Assembly: GCF_029211325.2 (NCBI RefSeq)
Contig: NZ_CP135996.1
Span: 1 to 64,000 of the forward strand
Length of the DNA stretch: 64,000 nt
DNA from: Caproicibacterium argilliputei
Lineage (GTDB): Bacteria > Bacillota > Clostridia > Oscillospirales > Acutalibacteraceae
Direction: 5' to 3'
Made by a program: the position numbers and the translations under genes. Shown here piece by piece: positions 1-8,920 of this stretch; within the stretch, counting starts at the first letter, position 1; each line of letters begins with the position of its first letter. The notes beneath the pieces were generated by a model. It saw only the letters and a program-made list of their open reading frames with translations, did not search any database and had not been told where the DNA came from.

Positions 1-1314
1 ATGGATTCCTTCACAGAGGCCTGGGGGCTGGTCTGCGAGTACTGCAAAAGTAAAATCACAGAGGTCGCCTACACGACCTGGATTTCCCGCATTGAGCCGG
101 TCAGTTTAGATTTCAACAGCGGGACCGCCGTGCTGAAAGTCCCAAATGACTTTCACCGCAAGACCATCCTGCACTATTATCTGGACACCATTCAGGAAGC
201 ATTCCTGCAAATCTTCGGTACATCAGACATCAAAATCGACCTGCGCACCGACGATGAAATGGCGCCGCAGAAACCGGTTGAGGACAAGCCTAGCGCAGAA
301 GATTACGAGTATACCTTTGACACCTTCATTGTCGGTCCCAGCAACAAGTTTGCACACGCGGCCAGCATGGCGGTCGCCACAAAGCCCGCGGAACTTTACA
401 ACCCCCTTTTTATCTACGGCAACTCCGGCCTCGGCAAGACCCATCTTCTTTACGCAATCTGCAATGAGATTAAGAAGAATTCGCCCGATATGGATATTGT
501 CTATATTAAAGGAGACGAATTTACAAACGAACTGATTGATGCCATTCAGAAAGGCACCACCACCGAGTTTCACAACCGCTACCGCAACGCGGATGTGCTG
601 CTGGTAGATGATATTCAGTTCATCGCCGGCAAGGACTCAACCCAGGAGGAATTCTTCCACACATTTAACACCCTTTACGAAGCCAAAAAACAGATCGTAC
701 TGACCAGTGACCGGCCGCCCAAAGATATTGCCACCCTGGAAGAACGTCTGCTAACGCGCTTTGAATGGGGGCTGACCGCAGATGTTCAGCCGCCGGACTT
801 TGAAACCCGCATTGCAATTATTAAAAGGAAAGCGGAACTGTTAGGCATCCAGCTGGACGAAAATGTGACGGAATACATGGCGAACCGCCTGAAAAACAAC
901 ATCCGTCAGCTGGAGGGCGCCGTTAAAAAGATGAAAGCCTACCATCTGCTCAACGGTTACCCGCTCAACATCAACACCGCACAGGCAGCCATCAGCGACA
1001 TCATCAATAATGACCAGCCGGTACCGGTGACCATCGAAAAAATCATTGAAGAAGTCAGCCGCACCTACGGCACCACACCGGAAGACATCCGCTCCTCCAA
1101 GCGCAGCGCCAATATCAGCAATGCCCGCCAGGTAGCGATGTACGTCGTGCGGGAAATCACCCAGATGCCCATGACCGGAATTGGCTCGGAATTTGGCGGG
1201 CGTGACCACTCCACCGTTGTGTATGCGATTCAGCAGGTCGAAAAGAACATCAAGAAAAATCCAAAAATGCGTGCAACTGTTGAGGATATTATCAAAAACA
1301 TCCGCGACCGGTGA
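1..1314 (+). CDS. dnaA: Chromosomal replication initiator protein DnaA
   Basis: 437 aa, close to the usual DnaA length. It binds DnaA boxes at oriC as an ATP-dependent oligomer and opens the origin. The N-terminal helicase-loading domain I is at about residues 1-80, followed by a short linker. The AAA+ domain III carries Walker A GNSGLGKTH (about 140) and Walker B LLVDDIQF (about 200). The C-terminal domain IV carries the DnaA-box-binding signature GGRDHSTVVYAI (about 400). The window begins on its ATG, so its promoter and any upstream origin half are not visible. It is followed by a 304-base spacer with degenerate DnaA-box-like 9-mers and then dnaN, the classic Firmicutes arrangement. Confidence 0.98.
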   Translation: MDSFTEAWGLVCEYCKSKITEVAYTTWISRIEPVSLDFNSGTAVLKVPNDFHRKTILHYYLDTIQEAFLQIFGTSDIKIDLRTDDEMAPQKPVEDKPSAEDYEYTFDTFIVGPSNKFAHAASMAVATKPAELYNPLFIYGNSGLGKTHLLYAICNEIKKNSPDMDIVYIKGDEFTNELIDAIQKGTTTEFHNRYRNADVLLVDDIQFIAGKDSTQEEFFHTFNTLYEAKKQIVLTSDRPPKDIATLEERLLTRFEWGLTADVQPPDFETRIAIIKRKAELLGIQLDENVTEYMANRLKNNIRQLEGAVKKMKAYHLLNGYPLNINTAQAAISDIINNDQPVPVTIEKIIEEVSRTYGTTPEDIRSSKRSANISNARQVAMYVVREITQMPMTGIGSEFGGRDHSTVVYAIQQVEKNIKKNPKMRATVEDIIKNIRDR

Positions 1315-1618
1315 TTTTTTATGCCTTTCAATATGCATTTTTTTTGCATATTCATTCATGAATCTTCTGCATAAACTTGTATTTATTCTTCAACTTGTTT
1401 TCAACTTTCCCCACCGAGTTTTCAACACAACGTTGAAAAACGAATCCTTCTCTTTTTTCTCCACCATTTGTCCACTGCTGTCTGTGCAAGAAAAAAGGCT
1501 GCGCAAAACGGTGCTTTTCTGGCTTTTTTCTTTCTTTCCACTTTTCCGTGCCCCTTACTACTAGTTCTAAATCTATTCCTTCTCAATTATACTCTTTGTA
1601 AACGGAGGCTTCCTTTTC
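1315..1618. other. dnaA-dnaN spacer, candidate origin unwinding region
   Basis: This 304-base spacer has no gene. It holds several 9-mers resembling the DnaA box TTATCCACA: TTTTCAACT (1398-1406), TTTTCAACA (1419-1427), the reverse-strand TTTTCAACG (1431-1439) and TTGTCCACT (1468-1476). Downstream, TTACTACTAGTTCTAAATC begins at 1555. Read on the complementary strand 3'-5' it gives GAT, GAT and GAT-like triplets, reminiscent of the DnaA-trio element of B. subtilis oriC. An AT-rich stretch (1572-1605) follows. In Bacillus the dnaA-dnaN gap carries the unwinding half of a bipartite origin. The motifs are seen; the origin role here is inferred. The dnaN ribosome binding site lies at the 3' end. 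Confidence 0.5.
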
Positions 1619-2734
1619 ATGATTATCACCTGTTCTCGTGAGCAGCTTCTGGAAGCTGTATTAAATGTACAGCGAGCTGTATCTTCAAAAAGTTCGATTC
1701 CTGCCTTGCAGGGAATTCTATTAAAGGCAAAGCAAAATAGCATCTTTCTGTGTGGGTACGACGCGGAAATGCTGGGTATGACAACCGAGATTGAGGCTGA
1801 AGTGACGCAAACCGGAACGATTGTCTTATCTGCGAAACTGTTTGGCGATATTGTACGCCGTTTACCGGACGAGCGTGTGCACATGGAAACCGACGACAAA
1901 AACATGACGACTATCCGCAGCGGGCAAAGCAACTTTTCGATTGTCGGCATTCCTGCGGAAGAGTATCCGGAACTGCCAACGGTTTCCGGAGAACGTGGTA
2001 TTCGGATTTCCAACCTTGTTTTAAAGAACATGATTCATCAGACAATCTTTGCAGTTGCGGAAAGTGACGCAAAACCCATTCATACCGGTACTCTGTTTGA
2101 AATCGGCAGCGGAAAGATTCGTCTGGTTAGTGTAGATGGGTACCGACTGGCAATGCGGGAAGAGATGGTCAACAGTGATGAGCAGGGTCTTTCCTTTGTG
2201 GTGCCGGGAAAGGCACTGCAGGAAGTCAGCAAGCTTTTGCCGGAAAACGATGAAAATTGCGAGCTGCAGATTGGCAGCCGGCATATTTTATTCATAGTTG
2301 GGCGCTATACTGTTATTGCACGGCTGTTAGAGGGCGAGTTTCTGGACTATCGTTCCGCGATTCCACAGAAAAGCAGCAGCACTGTGATTCTCAAGACCAG
2401 TGAATTTATCAGCAGTGTGGAGCGTGTTTCCCTGCTGATTACCGACCGTTTGAAAAGCCCAATTCGCTGCATTTTTGATGAAGACACGGTGCGGCTTTCC
2501 AGCTACACGCCGATTGGGCGGGCAAGTGACCAATTTCCTGCTAAACTGGTTGGAAATCCGGTAGAAATGGGGTTTAACAATCATTATCTTTTAGATGCTC
2601 TGCGCAATGCAGAAGGCGACCAGATAAAATTGGAACTGAACGGGTCGTTGTCTCCTATGAAAGTTCTGCCCATGGAGGGAAACAGCTTCCTGTTTCTGGT
2701 TCTTCCTGTTCGCCTCAAGTCAGAGGCAGGCTGA
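1619..2734 (+). CDS. dnaN: DNA polymerase III subunit beta (sliding clamp)
   Basis: 371 aa, normal length for the beta clamp, which encircles DNA as a dimer and tethers Pol III and other clamp-binding proteins. Three repeated clamp folds span the chain, and the C-terminus FLFLVLPVRLK matches the conserved end of DnaN. Four extra residues SEAG then precede a TGA stop. The codons for Ala-Gly and the stop come from the inverted repeat GCAGGCTGA that opens the downstream repeat cluster. The gene follows dnaA in the usual order. Confidence 0.98.
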   Translation: MIITCSREQLLEAVLNVQRAVSSKSSIPALQGILLKAKQNSIFLCGYDAEMLGMTTEIEAEVTQTGTIVLSAKLFGDIVRRLPDERVHMETDDKNMTTIRSGQSNFSIVGIPAEEYPELPTVSGERGIRISNLVLKNMIHQTIFAVAESDAKPIHTGTLFEIGSGKIRLVSVDGYRLAMREEMVNSDEQGLSFVVPGKALQEVSKLLPENDENCELQIGSRHILFIVGRYTVIARLLEGEFLDYRSAIPQKSSSTVILKTSEFISSVERVSLLITDRLKSPIRCIFDEDTVRLSSYTPIGRASDQFPAKLVGNPVEMGFNNHYLLDALRNAEGDQIKLELNGSLSPMKVLPMEGNSFLFLVLPVRLKSEAG

Positions 2735-3268
2735 GCAGGCTGAGCCTGCACGCACTTGCTGAAGCTCACGGGGCGCGCTCTCGCTTCTTTTACAGTCTGC
2801 GTCAACGTGAAGTCAGCGCTTCGAGCAGGCTAAGCCTGCACGCGCTTGCTGAAGCTCACATTAACTGCCTGTTCTTCTTTTACAGTCTGCGTCCGTGAAG
2901 TTCGCACTTTGAGACAGTTGCTTTCTGTCGCTTTCTCAGAAAGCGACTGGGGGCGTGGGGGCGAAGCCCTCCACGACCTTTGTAAGAGAAGCAGGTTCGG
3001 GCTGCGCAGGCTGAGCCTGCACGCACTTGCTGAAGCTCACGGGGCGCGCTCTCGCTTCTTTTACAGTCTGCGTCAACGTGAAGTTCGCACTTTGAGACAG
3101 TTGCTTTCTGTCGCTTTCTCAGAAAGCGACTGGGGGTGTGGGGGCGAAGCCCTCCACGACCTTTGATAAGAGAAGCAGGTTCGGGCTGCGCAGGCTGAGC
3201 CTGCACGCAGTTGCTGAAGCTCACGTTAACTGTCTGCGCTTCTTTTACAGTCTGCGTCAACATGAAGT
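2720..3268 (+). repeat. Mosaic hairpin-repeat cluster downstream of dnaN
   Basis: Direct repeats in the same orientation as dnaN. Module A (about 78 bp) opens with the inverted repeat GCAGGCTGAGCCTGC, continues with CTTGCTGAAGCTCAC and ends with CTTCTTTTACAGTCTGCG. Copies lie at about 2735-2812, 2823-2900, 3005-3083 and 3189-3268. Module B (about 105 bp, at 2901-3005 and 3084-3188) contains the perfect inverted repeat GTCGCTTTCT-C-AGAAAGCGAC and then AGAAGCAGGTTCGGGCTGCG. ORFs that cross this block are low-complexity and are taken as non-coding. The same modules occur after hisS (50750-51060) and dut (58686-59373), with fragments after prs and mfd. No transposase is present in the window. Confidence 0.9.
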
Positions 3269-3338
3269 TTGCTTTCAAATTTTGTTCGATACAGCAGTTA
3301 TAATTACAAAAAATTCTAAATAAAAGGATTAAATTGGT

Positions 3339-3554
3339 ATGAATAGGGAAACTATAACCATAGACACAGCGTTTATCCGCTTGGATGCTTTGCTAAAATT
3401 GGCCGGTGCGGTGGATACCGGCGGACGCGCAAAATATGTTGTGCAGGGCGGCGAAGTTTTGGTCAATGGAGAAGTCTGTACCATGCGCGGCAAAAAGCTG
3501 CACTCCGGGGATACGGTGGATTATGCCGGCCGCGCCTTTGAGGTGGCCGGGTGA
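3339..3554 (+). CDS. yaaA: S4-domain RNA-binding protein YaaA-like
   Basis: 71 aa, almost entirely one S4 RNA-binding domain, with the typical pattern IRLDALLKLAGAVDTGG ... VLVNGEV. It lies between dnaN and recF exactly as yaaA/rlbA does in Bacillus, where the small S4 protein is linked to ribosome assembly. Its TGA overlaps the GTG start of recF (GTGA), indicating translational coupling. The gene comes after the hairpin-repeat cluster. The role is inferred from domain and synteny. Confidence 0.92.
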   Translation: MNRETITIDTAFIRLDALLKLAGAVDTGGRAKYVVQGGEVLVNGEVCTMRGKKLHSGDTVDYAGRAFEVAG

Positions 3555-4633
3555 AAGTCCTGTCACTTACCTGCCAGAATTATCGGAATCTGCAAAAGGC
3601 TTGCCTGCAGCCGGAATCGGGTGTGAATGTGCTCTGGGGCGAAAACGCACAGGGCAAAACCAACCTGCTGGAGGCCTTGTGGCTGTTTACCGGCGGACAC
3701 AGCTTTCGCGGCGCAAAAGACAGCGAGTTGGTGCTGCACGGCGCTTCCGGCACACGGCTGGAACTTGCCTTTTTCAGCGAAGAGCGCGAGCAGACAGCTG
3801 CCCTGCAGATTGAGGGCGGGCGGCGCCATGCATTTTTAAATGAAGTGCCCTTGCGTTCCTCAAACGGACTGGTGGGGCATTTCTGCGCGGTTATCTTTTC
3901 ACCGGAGCACATCGCGTTAGTGCGTGAAGGCCCCGCCAATCGACGCAATTTTCTGGATGCTGCCTTGTGTCAGCTGAAACCCGGCTATGTTCGCCTGCTG
4001 AACCGCTATCAGCGTCTTCTGGCACAGAGAAATGCTTTGCTGAAAGATATTCCCCGCCACCCGGAGTTGACCGAAACCCTGCCGGTCTGGGATGTCCGTC
4101 TGGTACAGGATGGCCTGCAAATCGTTTCGCAGCGGCAGGCATACCTCGAGCGGCTGACCACAGCTGCCGCGCGGATTTACAGCGGCCTGAGCCACGGTAA
4201 GGAACAGCTTTCTTTGGACTACCAGTGTTCGGCGGAGGACTTGGCGGCGGCTCTGCTGGAAAACCGCGAGCGTGATATTCGCCAGGGGTTTACCAGCGCC
4301 GGCCCGCACCGCGACGACATGGAGATTCTTTTGGACAGCGCCGCCGCGCGCACTTATGGTTCGCAGGGACAGAAGCGCAGCATTGTGCTTGCCCTCAAAC
4401 TGGCAGAGGCTCAAGTGCTGGAGGAAATCACCGGAGAAAAACCGGTGGTTCTTCTGGACGATGTACTCAGCGAACTGGATGGCGGCCGCCAAGATTATCT
4501 GCTCAATCACCTGTCGGACTGTCAGGTGTTTATCACCTGCTGCGTGCCGCAGCAGGCGTGCGGTCTGCATGGCGGCGGTCTGTATCAGGTAAAAAACGGC
4601 TGCGTGCGTCCGGAACGGCCGCAAACGGCTTAA
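3551..4633 (+). CDS. recF: DNA replication and repair protein RecF
   Basis: 360 aa, normal RecF length. RecF is an SMC-like ATPase that binds gapped or ssDNA-dsDNA junctions and helps load RecA with RecO/RecR. Visible motifs are Walker A GENAQGKTN (about 32), an ABC-type signature SQGQKRSIVLALKLAE (about 273) and Walker B VVLLDDVLSELD (about 300). It starts with GTG inside the stop codon of the S4 gene. It is followed 18 bases later by remB, so yaaA-recF-remB look like one transcription unit. Confidence 0.97.
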   Translation: MKVLSLTCQNYRNLQKACLQPESGVNVLWGENAQGKTNLLEALWLFTGGHSFRGAKDSELVLHGASGTRLELAFFSEEREQTAALQIEGGRRHAFLNEVPLRSSNGLVGHFCAVIFSPEHIALVREGPANRRNFLDAALCQLKPGYVRLLNRYQRLLAQRNALLKDIPRHPELTETLPVWDVRLVQDGLQIVSQRQAYLERLTTAAARIYSGLSHGKEQLSLDYQCSAEDLAAALLENRERDIRQGFTSAGPHRDDMEILLDSAAARTYGSQGQKRSIVLALKLAEAQVLEEITGEKPVVLLDDVLSELDGGRQDYLLNHLSDCQVFITCCVPQQACGLHGGGLYQVKNGCVRPERPQTA

Positions 4634-4651
4634 CGCAGAAAGGAGAAAGCC

Positions 4652-4933
4652 ATGTATCTGCATTTAGGGCAGGATACGGTCATACGAAGCGAGAATATTC
4701 TGGGGATTTTTGATATGGAAACCTCTACCCTCTCCACTTCCACACGCAGATACCTTGCCAAAAGCGAAAAAGAAGGCCGCGTGGTCAACGTTTCCCTGGA
4801 AATGCCCAAAAGCTTCGTTCTGTGCAGTGCGCCGCAGGGTGGCGAAACAGTGTATATTACGCAGATCAGTTCAACCACCCTGCTGAAACGAACCGGATTT
4901 ATGGAAGAACTGCGGAATGTCAACATGGAATAA
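4652..4933 (+). CDS. remB: Extracellular matrix regulator RemB-like (DUF370)
   Basis: 93 aa, DUF370 family. The N-terminus MYLHLGQDTVIRSENILGIF and its position between recF and gyrB match B. subtilis remB (yaaB), a small protein tied to biofilm matrix gene control together with RemA. An AAAGGAG ribosome binding site lies just upstream. Whether it regulates matrix genes in this organism cannot be told from the sequence. Confidence 0.88.
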   Translation: MYLHLGQDTVIRSENILGIFDMETSTLSTSTRRYLAKSEKEGRVVNVSLEMPKSFVLCSAPQGGETVYITQISSTTLLKRTGFMEELRNVNME

Positions 4934-4947
4934 CAGGAGCCGATAAG

Positions 4948-5670
4948 ATGAAGAAACTGCAATATCCGCAGTGCCCGTACTGCGGAAAAAAAGTGAATCC
5001 CCTGCTTGCCTTTACCCTGAAAAATCAGGGCGAGTACCGCTGTACCAAATGCAGCGGCATTTCTAACATCGCACTGGACGGGGCGGTCTACAAATTGGCG
5101 GTCAGCATGGTGCTGGCAGCTGCGGCGGTTTTTCTGGTGGAGGAACTGTTAGTGCGCCGCTTTCTGTGGTACTCGGCACTTTTAGTACTGCTGCCGTTTT
5201 TGATTTTTTATGTGCTTTCTCCGCTGTTTCTGGAACTGAAGCGCCCAGTGATTAAGCGTCGGCGGATGGAACGGCGCGTGCCCAACAGCACGACCGGCGG
5301 TCTGTATGAAGGGCCTTACGGCACTCCCGGTCGCCGCGCGGATGACCCAACGGTGTACGTGCCCTCCACATTTGGGCATTCCATCATTCAGCCACAGGCG
5401 GACGAGGACCCCGCAGTGGAGGAGCCCACGATTCCCGTTTCCTCTTTCGTTGGGGGCAGACCGCGCCCGCCGTTTCCGCAGGAGGATGATTTTTCTGCGG
5501 AAGTCGGGCGGTTTGGGCTTCGCAAATCCGTGAAGCAGTTTGAGGAGAATCTGGGCGAAAATGCAGAGCCGGTCTTTTACACTCGCCCCAAAGGCGGCAG
5601 TCCGCAGCGCGGTGGTTTCCGTGCCTACCGCCCGCCTCTGGATGACAGACAGGAGGATGGCCATGCATAA
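4948..5670 (+). CDS. Zinc-ribbon membrane protein, unknown function
   Basis: 240 aa from the ATG at 4948, which has a CAGGAG ribosome binding site; an upstream in-frame ATG (4822) lies inside remB and is rejected. The N-terminus has two CxxC pairs (Cys9/12 and Cys32/35) that form a zinc ribbon. Two hydrophobic segments follow at about 50-67 and 72-95. A long polar, Pro/Arg-rich C-terminal tail with no recognised domain completes the chain. The gene is part of the recF-remB-gyrB run and overlaps the next ORF, another zinc-ribbon membrane protein, suggesting that the two work together. No known function is recognised. Confidence 0.8.
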   Translation: MKKLQYPQCPYCGKKVNPLLAFTLKNQGEYRCTKCSGISNIALDGAVYKLAVSMVLAAAAVFLVEELLVRRFLWYSALLVLLPFLIFYVLSPLFLELKRPVIKRRRMERRVPNSTTGGLYEGPYGTPGRRADDPTVYVPSTFGHSIIQPQADEDPAVEEPTIPVSSFVGGRPRPPFPQEDDFSAEVGRFGLRKSVKQFEENLGENAEPVFYTRPKGGSPQRGGFRAYRPPLDDRQEDGHA

Positions 5671-5968
5671 GGAAACAACCGCCTGTCCGTGGTGCGGTGC
5701 GCACTGTTCCGAGCAGACAGGCCGTGCGGCGCTGCAGGCGGAGCGGCACATCTGCCCGGTTTGCGGCCGACCGTCCCGTGCGGTGCGCAGCAAAAAGCGC
5801 ATCGGCGTGTGGCTCCTGCTGGCTGCGGTGCTGTGCCTGCTGGATTTTCTATTTCTGGTACTGGGGGTGCCCTTGTTGCCGGTTTTTCTGCTGACTGCCG
5901 GTTGTACTGCGTGTCTGTGGTGCTTTCGCGGGCATACGGTTGTTTTCCGAAAGATAACGGATGCTTAA
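5663..5968 (+). CDS. Small zinc-ribbon membrane protein, unknown function
   Basis: 101 aa. I chose the ATG at 5663 because AGGAGG (5651-5656) is correctly spaced from it, whereas the ATG at 5657 abuts the ribosome binding site. Two CPxC pairs (Cys8/11 and Cys31/34) form a zinc ribbon. Two hydrophobic segments follow at about 47-65 and 67-88. It overlaps the end of the preceding zinc-ribbon gene by 8 bases, so the two are likely translationally coupled. About 115 bases separate it from gyrB. Function unknown. Confidence 0.78.
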   Translation: MHKETTACPWCGAHCSEQTGRAALQAERHICPVCGRPSRAVRSKKRIGVWLLLAAVLCLLDFLFLVLGVPLLPVFLLTAGCTACLWCFRGHTVVFRKITDA

Positions 5969-5998
5969 GCCCCGTGCGGTACGGGAAGGAAAAGATAA

Positions 5999-8023
<2,025 letters not shown>

Positions 8024-8039
8024 ACCCCTCTCCTTTTTT

Positions 8040-8064
8040 CACCCGCCGTGCGGGTGTTTTCATT
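8040..8064 (+). terminator. Intrinsic terminator after gyrB
   Basis: The hairpin CACCCGC-CGT-GCGGGTG is followed by TTTTCATTTTC, 17 bases after the gyrB stop. Confidence 0.85.
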
Positions 8065-8159
8065 TTCTTTGGAATCTGGTATAATAGAAGATAAATACAA
8101 CAGAACGAGAAATGCGGTTGCTTTCGCAGGAAAGAATCAAAAAAGGAGTTTACAAAAGA

Positions 8160-8813
8160 ATGAGCGACAAGCGTACAGAGGAAGAAACGGTGCAGCCTCC
8201 TGAACCGGAGGCTCCAGAGGACGATGACGATACCATCCGATGGGACGGCAGTGAAGCGGAAATGGTAGCGGACGAGGACGCCGAAGCGTATGAGGAAACC
8301 AAAACAGCAGTAAAAATCAGCTATCAGCTGACCGATGAGGAGGTCTGTCGTGCGTTTTTGCACACGAGCCTGAACCGGAAGCGCCGGCTGTTTTTGGGTG
8401 GACTTGCGGCGCTGGCTTTTGTGCTTTCTGTGGTCAGCTTTGTGTATTACGGGCTGCAGGCGCCTTCTGATTCCCTGGTTTTCGGTGTTTTATTTGCCGC
8501 GGCGGGCGCCGCGGTGCTGGTGCTGCCGTGGCTGTCTGTGCGCAGGCACGCCCGTGAGTCCAATGATCACGGAGAGTATACCGTGAAGCTGTACCCGGAT
8601 CTGATTGAGGCGGAGCATTCCGGCAATATGCTGGAAATTCCGCTGGACGGAACCAGCGTCTGTGAATTTTACAAGGGGCTGGTGCTGCTGCAGTTTGACC
8701 GGGAATACATAGGCGGCTCTCTGCTGATTCTTCCGCTGCGCAGTGTGGAACCGAGTGTTCTGGCGGATGTGGAGGCAATCCTCCGCTCCGGTACCCATGT
8801 CGCGCGCAGATAG
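8160..8813 (+). CDS. Predicted membrane protein, YcxB-like
   Basis: 217 aa from the ATG at 8160, preceded by AAAAGGAG; the earlier in-frame ATG at 8112 has no ribosome binding site. A very acidic N-terminus (about 1-50) is followed by VKISYQLTDEEVCRAFLHTS. Two hydrophobic helices lie at about 78-97 and 107-125. A C-terminal beta-rich segment ends in ILPLRSVEPS. This layout resembles YcxB-family membrane proteins. It sits between gyrB and gyrA without an obvious functional link. Function unknown. Confidence 0.75.
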   Translation: MSDKRTEEETVQPPEPEAPEDDDDTIRWDGSEAEMVADEDAEAYEETKTAVKISYQLTDEEVCRAFLHTSLNRKRRLFLGGLAALAFVLSVVSFVYYGLQAPSDSLVFGVLFAAAGAAVLVLPWLSVRRHARESNDHGEYTVKLYPDLIEAEHSGNMLEIPLDGTSVCEFYKGLVLLQFDREYIGGSLLILPLRSVEPSVLADVEAILRSGTHVARR

Positions 8814-8920
8814 CGAACTTCCCGCAGGTCGGCGGCACCTTTCCGCGCCGGGTTGCCAGTACATACAGTCTTGCAGTTTTGGGCTGATGCACGCAGTTAC
8901 AACAGGAGGAATATCCTTTT

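Noticed and set aside
1331..1362. Hairpin AATATGCA/TGCATATT after dnaA as a terminator
   Set aside because: The T run forms the loop rather than following the stem; it is more likely part of the AT-rich origin spacer.
2846..3278. Open frames across the dnaN-yaaA gap on both strands
   Set aside because: They are translations of the hairpin repeats (recurring Leu/Ser/Arg-rich phrases) and appear wherever the repeats do.
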